A stretch of DNA of 64,000 nucleotides from Monodelphis domestica (Eukaryota > Chordata > Mammalia > Didelphimorphia > Didelphidae). Of the stretch, positions 22,905 to 33,917 are shown piece after piece (within the stretch, counting starts at the first letter, position 1; each line of letters begins with the position of its first letter). The notes beneath the pieces were generated by a model. It was not told the DNA's origin. It saw only the letters and a program-made list of their open reading frames with translations, and searched no databases. The stretch covers positions 28,111,851 to 28,175,850 of the forward strand of contig NC_077230.1 of assembly GCF_027887165.1 (NCBI RefSeq), read 5' to 3'. The position numbers and the translations under genes were made by a program.

Positions 22905-24270
22905 ATCTTATAAAATATAATACTTGGAGTTATTGGATATTAATTTTAAATTTACACAACATATGGTAAGATTCTAGTTTTTAATCTATTCTGCTAACTG
23001 CTTCTTTTTTTATTGGTGAGTTCACATTCCCAATCACATTCACAGTTTTGATTACAGTCTGTGTATTTCCCTCCATTTTGACTTCCACCTTGGATTCTGA
23101 TTTTTTCTCCTATCCCTCTTATCCTTCCCTCCAACTTTTCACTTTTATTCAGTCTCCATCCTTTTCCCTCCCTAATGTAACTCCTCTTCCTAGCACTTCC
23201 CCCTCTTATTGATTCCCCTCTTACTATAGTGCCTTTAACACTACCCTATCCCTCCATTGTCTTTTTCACCTCCTCACCAGTCCATTTATTATCCTTCTAC
23301 TTCTCTGTAGGGCAGGACACAATTCTCTGTCCCAAGAGATCTGATTGTTCTTCCCTCTATGAGTCATTTTCACTGCATGTAATATTAACTGTCTCCAACC
23401 TCTTTCATCCTTCCATTGTGCTTCTTTATGAAATATAAATTTATCCCATTTTATCTCTTTTCTCATTTATCTTAGTATTATCCTCTTTTTTACCCCTAGT
23501 TTTTATATATTTTTTGACATTTCATTGTATATTATACAGTTTGTAAGCCTATTTTTTCTAGCTACCCTGATGATAATAACAATTTTTAAGAATTATCAAT
23601 ATAATCTTCTTTTATAGGAATACAAGTCATATGAACTTATTAGGTCCCTTAAATTGTTTTCCCTTTCTTAATTACCTTTTGGTGATTCTTTTGAGTTCTA
23701 TTTGGGTAGCAAATTTTCTGTTTAAGTCAGATCTTTTCTTTAGGAATGTTTGGAAGTCTTCTATTTTATTAAATAACCATACTTTCCCTTGCAAGAATAT
23801 AGTCAGTTTTGCTGGGTAGTTGATTCTTGGTTGTAGACTCATTTCCCTTGCTTTTTGGAATATCATGTTCCATGCCTTCTAGTCCTTGAGTGTGGATGCA
23901 GCCCAGTCCTGTATCATCCTAACTGTGGTTCCATGATATCTGAATGGTTTCTTATAAGCAGTTTGTAATATCTTTTCCTTGGTCTGGAAGTTCTTGAACT
24001 TGAATATTCCTGGGCATTGTCAATTGGGGATTTAATATAGGAGGTGATCTGCGGAATCTTATAATCTCTACTTTACCCTCTTCTTCAAGAAGTTTATAGC
24101 AGTTTTCTTGGATAATTTCCTGTAGAATAATTTCCATGCTTTTTCTTTTGTCATGATTTTTCAGGAAGTCCAATAATTCTTAAAATGTCTCTCCTGAATC
24201 TATTTTCTAGGTCTGTTGTTTTATCAAAGAGGAGTTTCATATTTTCCTCAATTTTTAACTAATGATACTC
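22905..24270 (-). mobile_element. L1 fragment: inter-ORF region and ORF1, minus strand
   Basis: Plus-strand text is antisense to an L1 5' half. The minus-strand frame 24173-23952 contains the ORF1 C-terminal domain (EEEGKVEIIRFRRSPPILNPQ type), preceded by antisense of the inter-ORF spacer. The organisation is the same as at 11.5-12.9 kb. Frames are short and broken, and neither the 3' end nor a complete 5' UTR is present. Confidence 0.75.
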
Positions 24271-24510
24271 AAAAATAACTAAGGAAATTGATGAAAAAAT
24301 ATATTCATTAATTACATGAATCAGTTAATGAATGAAAATTTGAAGTGTTGTGGAAACAAACAGAAAAATAAAGCAGTCATGCCTCAATTATCTCACTTTC
24401 CAAATAGGAAGAACATTATATAAATAGATATAGATGTGAATATTATAGATATACTATAGAAATATTCATGTATGCACTTATGTGAATGTTTGTTGACAGG
24501 AAGGGAGGGG

Positions 24511-24515
24511 AGGGA

Positions 24516-24596
<81 letters not shown>
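24511..24596. repeat. (GA)n microsatellite
   Basis: About 86 bp of nearly pure GA dinucleotide with a few interruptions. Confidence 0.95.
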
Positions 24597-24598
<2 letters not shown>

Positions 24599-24864
24599 GA
24601 ATTGAATTAAATTGGAAGTGGAAGTGGAAAGCCTATTGGGTTTAAAGTTTGTCTATAGGCTAGATGATAGAAGCCCAGGTATGTTTAAGATATAGTTGCA
24701 GGATAGAAATCAAGATTCTGTGTCCCCCTATATTTAAGATCAAGTAAGATCATAAAGCTTATGGTTCAAAAGTTTGGGGGGAAAGCAGTCAGAAAGCAAA
24801 ACAATAACCTCATTGCTTTTCATTAGGAATTACAAATTGTTTTTATTTTGTTGAAATTTGTTTT

Positions 24865-25115
24865 TGAAATTGTTGTTAAGTCCTATCTGACTATTTATGA
24901 TCACATCTGGGGTTTTCTTGGCAAAGATACCAGAGTGGTTTGTGATTTCCTTCTCTAGCTAATTTTTTTTTCCAAATTAGGACTAGAGGAAATCAGATTT
25001 AAGTGACTTTCCCAGGATCACAGAAATTAAGTGAATGTCTGGGTCTGGGTTTGCATTCAGGTTTCTTGACTCTAGACTCTGGGATCTATCCTGTATAACA
25101 CCTAACTTCTTAATC
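24865..25115 (-). mobile_element. Mar1-like CORE-SINE
   Basis: The plus strand shows the reverse complement of a marsupial SINE: a 'gttttcttggcaaagatac' block, an A/T-rich middle, then the CORE segment 'aagtgactttcccaggatca'. The tRNA-like end follows around 25040-25110. The same body recurs at 51825-52075, 35935-36065 and 56158-56250. Confidence 0.75.
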
Positions 25116-25744
25116 TTATTGTTGAAGAAGGCAAATTGTTCCTTCACTGTGGGCTTCATTATTACTAAATAATGGTAAGGAAAAAAAAAACTATTATAAG
25201 GATCTTACAGTTTTTAGATCTTATAACTGAAATTCATACATATAACCTAAAATAAACTAAAAATAATTTTTAGTTGAGTTAGAGGAGAATATCTGGAGAA
25301 AATATATTGAACAGAAACATACAAATATTTTTTTTAGAATCTCAGGATACTCAGATGGGGATCTGGGAATTCAAAAATGAGATATTCAGTGTATAAGGTA
25401 AAGACCATTATTCCCAAAGAATCAGGATGAAATAGGCTATTTGCCTCCTGATAGAGTTGATTGACTCAAATTGCAGATTGACACACATGCACAAACATGA
25501 CATAGGCAATTCAAGAAGTTGTTGTTTTCACTAGACTATACATGTCAACAATGAAACATGTGGGAAGAGTGGAAGGGAGACAAGGCGGAACCTAATTTGA
25601 AAAAATACAATTGAGTAAAGTACATATAAAAAGAGCAAGAATGGAGTATATATGCACAATGTTGAAGTAAAATGTATATAAAAAAGTCAACATTACTTTC
25701 TTTTTGCACAGAGTGTAATTTTTAAAAATGTTTTAATAAAGTAC

Positions 25745-26525
25745 TATATTGAGAACTAGAATCTACATTTCCTGGCGAGCCAGCCACAGCAGCATTTTTT
25801 TTTCTCTCTTACTAAAGAGATTAATCTACTCAGCTGTGAATTCAAAATTGGCTGTCTTTTGGAAAACACCTACAGTGATTGGAAGATGTAGGGACTTAGG
25901 GGAGGTGACATGGGAGAAAAACCCCTTTATAAGAAAAAGCAGAATCTCTTGAGGAGATATTCCTTTTGGAGAAATCCTTTTGGAGGATCTCTGATGAGGA
26001 TCGCTTGGGAAGAATCTCTTGAGAGAGGCTCTGGAGAAGGGAAGCTCTTGGAGGACAATCTCTAAGGAGGTCTTGCTGGAGCTCCTCTAAGGGGACTTTA
26101 TCCCTCTGGAGGCTCTGGAGAGAGGCCTTTTGGAACAGTCTCTGGCTGGAAGGCTCTCTGGTGAAGTCAGCTGAGATGGAACTGGCCTGGTGTCACTAGA
26201 ATCCTTGTTTACGCAGACCTTGTGGTGAGTGTTAAAAGACTGACTGACTGATTCTCTCTCTTAAGACTCAGGTCTAGGCAATATTGGCTTGAGGCCCTTC
26301 CTTTTCTATTCTTTCTAATTCCTCATTATATTATTAATTAAAAATCTCTATAAAACCCAGTTGACTTGGGTATTTGAATAATTGGGAATATTTCCCTGGC
26401 GACCACCTTATATTTGATTTAAAAACCAAGACACTGTAGTGAAACATATTTTCTGCGGTCAAATTTACTCACCCTCTCTTATATCTATCACAATTTATAT
26501 CTTCCACCATTTTAAATCACTACAG
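25745..26525 (+). mobile_element. Probable LTR (solo), GGA/CTCT-repeat-rich
   Basis: A roughly 780-bp block that differs in composition from its AT-rich flanks. From 25935 to 26165 it contains degenerate direct repeats built on 'ctcttggagga' and 'tctctggag' units. Downstream are a TATAAAA-like string near 26350 and a short U5-like segment ('tccctggcgaccacc'). That order (enhancer-like repeats, TATA-like box, short tail) suggests an LTR. Exact TG...CA ends and a target duplication were not found. Confidence 0.5.
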
Positions 26526-27344
26526 TTTAAGACCTCAATCATTTTAAATCTCACACTATCTGATAGATTATTTAAGAGGAACAATAGCATTTTTCATGTA
26601 TACAAAGGATGATCACAGAGAGGATATTTATTAATTGTTCTATAAACTTACCAATAAGAAATTGATTTAAACTGCATCATGATTCAAATTATGTATAAAT
26701 AAATATTTATTTACTAGCTCCACTCAGTCATAGCATGGGATTTATTTGTTTGTTTGTTTATTTATTGCATAATAAACCAATTTTGCAATCTGGTGAAGCT
26801 TATGAATTCATATCAGAATAATATTTTAAATAATTGAAGGAATTACTAAATACCAATATGTTAGCCAAAAGAAATATATGATTTTCCCCCACCTAATTTC
26901 ATATTCCCTCTCTCAGTCCATGAAATATATGTATAAACTTGTTATGAATCCCCATACCACTCCTGGAATCTAGTAATGTTGAAATATTGGGAAATTGCCA
27001 ATAAAACTGCTAAATAAAAATAAATAAAATAATTATGGAATATAAAATACATACACAAACATTATGTGAAATAAAGAATTTAAACAACTCAAACTGAAAA
27101 GAAATAAATTAAACAAGTATTTAATAAACTTTTTAAAAAGAGACTGAGATACATTTAGAAATTAATTCTATTAAACATTTCAGAAAGAATTGGAAAGGTT
27201 TTAGATCATTAAATCAAAGAAAATTGTAGACATTTTAATTAATATTCATGAAAATGGTAATACAGTATAGCAAAAGGCTATAGAAATTTATTTAAGCAAT
27301 TAGTCACCATGATAGGTCTGGATTTATACTGGGAGTTTCATACT
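26526..27344. other. AT-rich sequence, nothing identified
   Basis: AT-rich with short TTTA/TTTG runs near 26740-26770. No gene or repeat recognised. Confidence 0.5.
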
Positions 27345-28540
27345 CTCTTCTGTTACTACATTCTTTTGATTTTGCTTTATATATTTTTTGTTTTCTTGGG
27401 AAATTGTTAGTTTCTCATATAATTCTAGTTCCTAATAAATTACTTTTCCCATGACTATCTAGTCTCTTTTTCCATTTGGGGGATCTTTCTTTCAAAATTT
27501 TCTTGATTTTCTTACATTGCTCTTTTTAAAAAAATTAACCACTCCCATTTGGTTTTTGAGGTCTTTTTAAAATCTCTTTTTGGGCTTGTGGCCATTTATG
27601 TACTTCTTTGTTGATTTTGAAATAGATGTTATTACTTTACTATACCCTGAGTTTGAGTTGAATTCATCTCTTTTCCCATAATAGTTATCAATACTTGTAT
27701 TCTTTTACCTTTGTTGTCTCATTTATTTATGTATTTAATTATTTTATTTTATTTTTGTTTTATCAACCAAGTGACTTAATTATATGCTTTATTCTAGAGT
27801 TTCCGAGTTCCTCTTTTGCTCTGCTATATGAATTTGTATGTTTGTTTTTTTCCAGGGTCCAATTTTAATTATCCAAGTATGATGTCCTCCTGGCCCCTGC
27901 CGAATCCCCAGTCTATGATAAGCCTTAGTTATTCTGTCTAGAGCCTCAATTCTGTCACTGAACCTTTATGCAGCCAATCTGCCTCCACCTGTGGCAGGAA
28001 CGAGGGTCTACACTCTCCTGAGAGTGAACATAGCTGATGGAGTCCTAATCCCTTAGCAACTACACTCACTATCTATGCTCCTTTTACACTTCTCTAGTCT
28101 GCATTTCTGAGGCCTCAAAAGTGCTTCATTTGTTAGCAGTGGGGCTTGAGTTCCAGGCCCCACTCCAATTCCCCCAGCTGTGAGTCAGAAGTAGTCTCTG
28201 GATCCCAGGATGCTGCAGAAACAGCTGCTCTCAAGACCCTCTGCATGCAGAGACCTGTGGTAATCCTCAGTGGATGCAATCTCCAGGGCTCAGCAAACAA
28301 AGTGGCATTGAATGCCTTGGTGATTCCATTCTGTTTACTCTGGTCTTGCCCTCACAGTCTGTGGCAGTGGGGACTAAGACTAGGGAAGTAAAAAATCTTC
28401 CTATCCAAATGTCCCCACATGTTTAGCATCACTTCAGACTTGTCTAATTCTGCTACTTTTACCATTGATTCTATGGAGATATTTTTAGTTGTTTGTGTAG
28501 GGCGTGAGAAAGCTTCATGGTCTATTCTACAACTTTTGAA
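27345..28540 (-). mobile_element. L1 ORF1 N-terminal region and 5' UTR, minus strand
   Basis: The plus strand is antisense to the lysine-rich N-terminal part of L1 ORF1 (27360-27700) and then to a GC-richer 5' UTR (27880-28400). It abuts plus-strand L1 sequence at about 28600, so the pair may be one element with a 5' inversion. Confidence 0.6.
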
Positions 28541-28599
28541 ATGTTTATATTTCTAAATGGGAAGATATCTATAACTCATAAGAAATTTATTATGGTTTG

Positions 28600-29480
28600 G
28601 GCAGTTAGAAAGAGTATACATTGACAGCACAGGTGTCTGTTGACTATGATGAGATGATTTTTTTTAAATTAAGGAGTGAACAAAGGAAATGCACTGGGAG
28701 AAGGGGGAAGAGAGAGAAAAAAAATTTTCTCACATAAAAGAGGGATGTAAGGCAGAGTTTTTATAAAGGAGGAGAAAATAAGGGGTGGTAGGCAATGACT
28801 TAACTGCAGTGTCATTGGAATTTTTTCAGAGAGAAATATGTATACAGTGATAGATATAAATATTGTTATCTTCATAGATATTTACATAGAAATATCACTT
28901 ACCCATGAGGGAAATAGGAGAATAAGGGTATCAAAGAAAGGCGAAAACTATGATTAAGGGGAGATCAGATTAAGGGAGAAAGTTATTAGAAGAAAAACAA
29001 ACTACTGAAGAGGCACAAAATAAAACACAAAAAGAGGGGAAGAAACAGGAGATAATGTGGAGGACATAAATACATAGTAAATAATCATAACTGCATATAT
29101 AAATAGAATGACCTCACCCATTATATATATAATCTGGAAGATGCTATGGAAGCAGATGACCAAAAGGACTAGAAGCCAAAATCAAACAATATGTTTAGAA
29201 GAGATACACTTAAAAATAGAAAGAAACACATAGTTAAAATAAAGGACCAGAGCAGAATCTAATATGCTTTAGTTGATATTAAATTTAAAAAGTCAAGAGT
29301 AACAATCATGATCTCAGGCAGAAGAAAAGTAGAAACACAATTAATTAAAAGAAATAATCAAGGAAACTACATTTTTTAAAGTTCCATAGACAAAGAAATG
29401 TCATCAAAAAAATTTATAGCAATTTTCTCTGGTAAAGACTTCATTTTTCAAATACATACTGATTATAGATATGAATGAAA
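28600..29480 (+). mobile_element. L1 fragment: inter-ORF region and ORF2 endonuclease start, plus strand
   Basis: Plus-strand sequence matches the part of L1 after ORF1 and the early ORF2 endonuclease. An example is the 'gtaacaatcatgatctcag' block near 29299, which recurs at about 53176 in another plus-strand L1. It ends abruptly near 29480 with a short ORF2 C-terminal piece, so it is internally deleted. A MIR-like scrap ('cactgagctatgtgc') follows at about 29490-29530. Confidence 0.65.
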
Positions 29481-29663
29481 TTTTAAATACCTACTATTTG
29501 CTGGGCACTGAGCTATGTGCACAAGATTAATAAGTGGAGGAGCTATTTCCTCATATGCAAGAATTTATCAGATTAGCTAAAGCAGATTTTATAATGGTTC
29601 TACTATTCCAACTTCCTTGTATTGGAGAAATAGAATGGGAACTAAGAGAGCCTCACCCATATT

Positions 29664-29675
29664 GCTGTAAAGAGT
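29664..29675. repeat. Target-site duplication (left) of the RTE-like LINE
   Basis: gctgtaaagagt, identical to 33906-33917. The pair brackets the LINE together with its SINE head. Confidence 0.85.
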
Positions 29676-29732
29676 TGTATTTTGTATAATAGTCTCTCGG
29701 TGATTGAGAATGACTATTGACTTTGTGCAGTT

Positions 29733-32700
29733 TCATCTACGGTGTACCCTCATGTGGCTTTGAAGTCCAAAGGCTGAGGCGCAGAGTTTGTGGCACGTGG
29801 GGCCTGGGACGCCAGTTGTTACGGGAGGTGCGGCTGTGGCCTGGTGTACAGCGGCAAGACGTCGACATTGCTCATCTTCAAAGGTGGCGGCAGCATGGTG
29901 AATGTGGGTTCGCCAGCTGCTTCTGTCAGAGGCAGCAAGTTCTAGTTGCTTTGGTGTCATGCCAGCCCACTTCAAGTTGGACTTTAGCTGATCCTTGAAT
30001 CTTCTCTTTGGTCGGCCTTGTTTCCTGAGTCCATCTGACAGTTCACCATAGAATACCTGTCTTGGTATTCGCTGTGGGTCCATGCGGATGACGTGTCCAA
30101 ACCATTGTAGCTGGGTTCTGAGGACCAGGACTTCGATGCTGGTGGAGTTGGCTTTGTCAAGGACTCAAGGACTTCCTGGTTGGTGATTCGGTCCTGCCAT
30201 CGGATCCTCATGACTGACCAGAGGGAGCGTTGGTGGAATTGCTCCAGCTGTTTCATGTGCTTCCGGTACAGTGTCCATGTCTCACAACCATACAGGAGCG
30301 AGCTGAGGACCACTGCGTTTTACACTTTGGGCTTCGTCGCAGTGCTTACACCTCTGTGTTGGAGGACTTTGGAGCACAGCCGCCCGAGTGCCTGGCTGGC
30401 CTTTTGGATCCTGGCTTTAATCTCGTGGTCTAGGGACCCGTCGTTGGCGATGGTGCTGCCCAGTTACTTGAAGGTGTTGACGTTAGAAAGCTGCGTGCTG
30501 TCGATTGTAATGCATGGCTGGTTAGGTGGCCTCCCTGGTGCAGGTTGGAACAGCACCTCTGTTTTGCTGAGGCTGATAGTCAGGCCAAACAGTTTTGTTG
30601 CGGTAGAGAACCTGTCCACAATGGTTTGGAGATGATTTTCTTGGTGGGCCATGAGAGCACAGTCATCTGCGAAGAGAGCTTCCAGGATGAGTCTCTCTGT
30701 TGTCTTTGTTTTTGCCGTCAGGCGGCGAAGGTCAAATAGTGAGCCATCCAGTCGGTATTTGATGTAGACGCCCAGGTCTAGATCCATCACAGCATGTCGT
30801 AATACTTGGGTGAAAAATAGGTTGAATAGTACCAGAGCGAGGACACAGCCTTGTTTCATGCCATTGGAGATGTTGAAGCGATCGGAAGTCTCTCCACCAG
30901 ATAGGACTTCCCCTGTCATGTCGACATGAAAGAGCTGGATCAGTTTGACAAATTTTGCTGGGCAACCGAGCTTGCTAAGGATCACCCACAATGCGTCCCT
31001 GTTCACTGTGTTGAACGCCTTTGTCAGGTCTATGAAGACAATGTAGAGACTCAGGTTCTGCTCAAGGCATTTTTCCTGCATTTGCCTCACCGTGAAGACC
31101 ATGTCAATGGTGCTACGATCTGGTCGGAAGCCACATTGTGATTCAGGCAGGTTCTGCTCTGAAACAGATGACAGGAGTTTGTTGAGTATAACACGGGCGA
31201 GGATCTTTCCAGCAGTGGAGAGTAGTGAGATGCCTCTGTAGTTGTCACAGGCTGCTCGTGAGCCTTTGTTCTTGTATAGGGCTACGATGGAGGCATCTCT
31301 AAGTTCTGGGGGCATGTCTTCCTCTTCCCATATGCTGGTCAACACTATGTGGAATGCCTGGAGCTCCTTTCCATTTAAGGCCTTGTACACCTTGGTTGGG
31401 ATCCCGTCTTTACCGGGTGCCTTGCCTGCACTCATTTGTTTAATGGCTTTTTGGACTTCCTCTATTGAAGGAGGGACATCGAGTTGTTCAATGGAGTGGT
31501 TTTGGGGGATCTGGTCAAGGCCGCTTTGGTCAACTGAAGAGGGTCGGTTGAGAAGCTGACTGAAGTGTTCTTTCCACCTGTTGCTGATGCCTTTTTTATC
31601 TTTTATGAGAGTGTCACCGTCAGAGGATAGCAAGGGAGTGGTGGTGGGTTTTGATGGCCCATACACAGTCTTGAGGGCACTGAAAAATTGTTTGTAGTTT
31701 TTCATATCAGCAAACCGCTGGATTTCTTCTGCCTTTTTTTCCCACCATCGGTTTTGCATCTTCCTGATCTCACGCTGCGCCGTGGCTTGGAGAGACTTGA
31801 ATCTATCCTTTTTGGGAGCAGAGTTTGGGTTATTTTGCCACTCCATAAAGGCTTTGTTCTTCTTGCTCAATAGGTCTTCAATAGCAGTGTTGTTCTCTTC
31901 GAACCAGTCCTGGTGGTTGCGTTGTTTTGGGCCTAGGACTGCCTTTGATGTTTCCTTCACTGCGTCTCTGAACTGGTTCCATTTCTCGGTTGAGCTTCCA
32001 GTGAGTGGTCCCTTGGCAGACAGCTTGTTGTCCAGGCATGACTGGAATGTTTGCAAATAAGATGGATCTCTAAGACGACTCATGTTGTAAAATTCGTGAA
32101 CTGTCTGGGCGTGTTTTGGATGGCGAGGCGCAATGCGCATTTGAAGAGTCGCTCTAACCAATCGGTGGTCTGTCCAGCATTCAGCTCCTCTCATGGCTCT
32201 GGTGATCTTTACATCCTGGATGTCTCGCTGGCATACAATGATGTAGTCAATGAGATGCCACTGTTTTGATCTTGGGTGCATCCACTTTGTTTTATATTTG
32301 TTCGCCATTCTGAACACAGTGTTTGTGATGGTGAATTCGAACTCTGAGCATTTGCTGAGTAGCAGTAGGCCATTGTTGTTCATTTTGCCCTTGCCGTGTT
32401 TGCCAAGCACTCCTTTCCATCTTTCATGGTCCTGGCCAATGTGGGTGTTGAAGTCTCCCAGTAGTATCAGCTTGTCATTTGTGAGCACTGAGTGCAGGAC
32501 GGCACTCAGGTCAGAGTAGAGCTGCTTGATGGTCTCCTCTGTGCTGGTCAGTGTTGGGGCATATGCGCTGATGATTGTGGCATACCGGTCTTTGCTGAGA
32601 GGTAGGCAGATCTTCATGAGCCTTTTGCTGATGCCCACAGGCAAGTCTGGCAGCTGTTTGAGCAAACTGGTCTTGATAGCCAGGCCAACACCGTGGATTC

Positions 32701-32960
32701 TATCTTCATTTGAGGCTCATTTCCAGAAGAAGGTGTATCCAGTGGTGGGTTCGCTGAGAGATCCCTCTTCTGGTAAGCGTGTTTCACTTAATGCTGCGAT
32801 GTCGATGTTATATCATGCCAGTCCTTTGCCAATTAGAGCTGTTCTTCTCTCAGGTCTTGGGGTATTCTCTCTATCAAGTAATGTCCTGATGTTCCATGCT
32901 CCTAGTAGGAGTTTCTTTGTATTTTTTCTTTGATTTCGACCTCTTAAAGGGATGACCCAC
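29733..32960 (-). pseudogene. LINE ORF: AP-like endonuclease + reverse transcriptase + C-terminal finger (broken)
   Basis: The longest open part is 32665-30464 (733 codons). In its residue numbering, LILLGDFN (66-73) and WTDHRLV (164-170) are endonuclease signatures. GKAPGKDGIP (414-423), CGFRPDRST (511-519), FIDLTKAF (544-551, motif A, catalytic Asp 546), KQGC (604-607) and FADDCAL (665-671, catalytic Asp pair) are the RT motifs. The frame extends upstream to about 32960 (GAWNIRTLL) through two TGA codons at 32815-32813 and 32719-32717. Downstream, TAA codons at 30466-30464 and 30322-30320 interrupt it, each plausibly a former Tyr codon, and a frameshift lies near 30150. The last piece (30083-29733) ends in a finger-like TCHKLC...H...H, in which the first Cys of the C-x-x-C pair appears replaced by Gly. 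The protein would nick DNA and copy its own RNA; this copy cannot. Confidence 0.85.
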
Positions 32961-33157
32961 CAGCCGCGGGGTGCTGACCGGGTGTTTGTAGGGCAGGCAA
33001 TGTTTGGGACACCTTTCCTAGACCCCTCCCTTGATTAGGGTGAGCAGTGCTGTCCTAGAGAGGGCTGCTCAGTCGCCCAGGATGCTGCTGAACGTCCCTG
33101 CTGCCCACAGGGCCGAGCAACCACTGGTCCGTGGGCCGCCTACGTGCAGGATCGTGA

Positions 33158-33457
33158 CTACAACTGCCAGTGGTCACCTCCACCTGTTGTGTCGTCACTC
33201 CCCCATCGCCGCAGGTCTTGAAGAGGGTGGACGGGGTTAGGATAGATGAGTGTGCACAAAGACACTTGTGCGTGAAGGAGATTTAAGTGGAAAAGTTGAT
33301 GCACAGAGACAGTCCCACTCTCTCGGCGTTGGAAGCCTGGGTCCAGTGGCATGAAGTCGTTACACCTGGAGACTTCCTCAGCTGCATTGGATGGCCGTGT
33401 TGTCCTTTGTGCTCCAACACGCCCTAAGCACTCCACAGTGCTTTGCTGCGTCGCCAT
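33158..33457 (-). other. Upstream open frame of the LINE (99 codons), uncharacterised
   Basis: A minus-strand frame in the GC-rich 5' region, in the same reading phase as the main ORF but separated from it by stop codons (the first is the TAG just after W-Q-L at 33160-33158). It is rich in Arg, Thr, Gly and His, with no motif I recognise. It might be a small leader ORF, a former N-terminal extension of the main protein, or chance openness in GC-rich sequence. Confidence 0.3.
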
Positions 33458-33765
33458 CTCAGCCGTTGAACCTTCTTATTGGTTTCTTCCATCTGTTCAG
33501 CCGAAGCAGTCTTCACATGCTGGGTGAGCAAAGCCCTGGTTCACCAGGGGTCGACGACCCGATGGCTACCCTCACAAGGTTTAGCCGGCCTGTCAAAGCC
33601 GTTGCCCGGGGTATGGCCGCTGTCGCATGTTAGCAGCTACTGGGAGCCACAAGTGAGAGCTGGGTGTCAGGTGAGGGTCAGAGGCAGAGGAGAGCTGCCC
33701 TAGGAGGGCATGACAGGCCCTCCATACCAGAGATACTACCCCTCCCTGAGTACCCCACACACCCC

Positions 33766-33905
33766 AGAGTGGTAAGGGCTAGGCAATGGGAATTAAGTGA
33801 CTTGCCCAGGGTCACACAGCTGGGAAGTGTCTGAGGCCAGATTTGAACCGAGGACCTCCCGTCTCTAGGCCTGGCTCTCAATTCACTGAGCTACCCAGCT
33901 GCCCC
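33766..33905 (-). mobile_element. tRNA-derived CORE-SINE head fused to the LINE 5' end
   Basis: The minus strand starts GGGGCAGCTGGG exactly at the target duplication. It contains tRNA-like sequence and then the CORE segment (reverse complement of 'taagtgacttgcccagggtc'), followed by 'ccttaccactct'. The free SINEs at 50962-51147 and 38436-38630 share this whole part but continue with 'tctgcc...' and an A-rich tail. Here, instead, the sequence switches after 'accactct' to the LINE 5' region. The SINE 3' tail is absent, so this is a fusion and not a separate insertion. Confidence 0.85.
33840..33893 (-). promoter_or_regulatory. Pol III A-box and B-box-like elements in the SINE head
   Basis: On the minus strand, TAGCTCAGTGAA (33893-33882) fits an A box and GGTTCAAATC (33849-33840) fits a B box, about 32 bp apart as in tRNA genes. 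Whether they still drive transcription is unknown. Confidence 0.6.
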
Positions 33906-33917
33906 GCTGTAAAGAGT
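33906..33917. repeat. Target-site duplication (right) of the RTE-like LINE
   Basis: gctgtaaagagt, identical to 29664-29675, directly next to the SINE head. Confidence 0.85.

Larger units (their letters stand above)
29676..33905 (-). mobile_element. RTE-like non-LTR retrotransposon with a CORE-SINE 5' head
   Basis: A 4,230-bp minus-strand element bounded by a 12-bp perfect target duplication. From its 5' end (33905) it has a tRNA-derived SINE head (33905-33766) and a GC-rich 5' region (33765-32960). One long ORF follows, with an endonuclease, a reverse transcriptase and a C-terminal zinc-finger-like motif (about 32950-29733), and then a short 3' tail ending in 'attttgtataa' type sequence. It is GC-rich and keeps many CpGs, in contrast to the AT-rich flanks, which suggests a fairly young insertion. 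Single-ORF APE-RT LINEs of this type in vertebrates belong to the RTE-like group; the exact family name is not determined. In databases such ORFs are sometimes labelled as host 'craniofacial development protein 2-like', but this is a transposon protein. Confidence 0.85.

Noticed and set aside
30464..32665. 733-codon open frame as a host protein-coding gene
   Set aside because: Endonuclease and reverse transcriptase motifs, flanking target duplications and interrupted ends show it is a LINE ORF.
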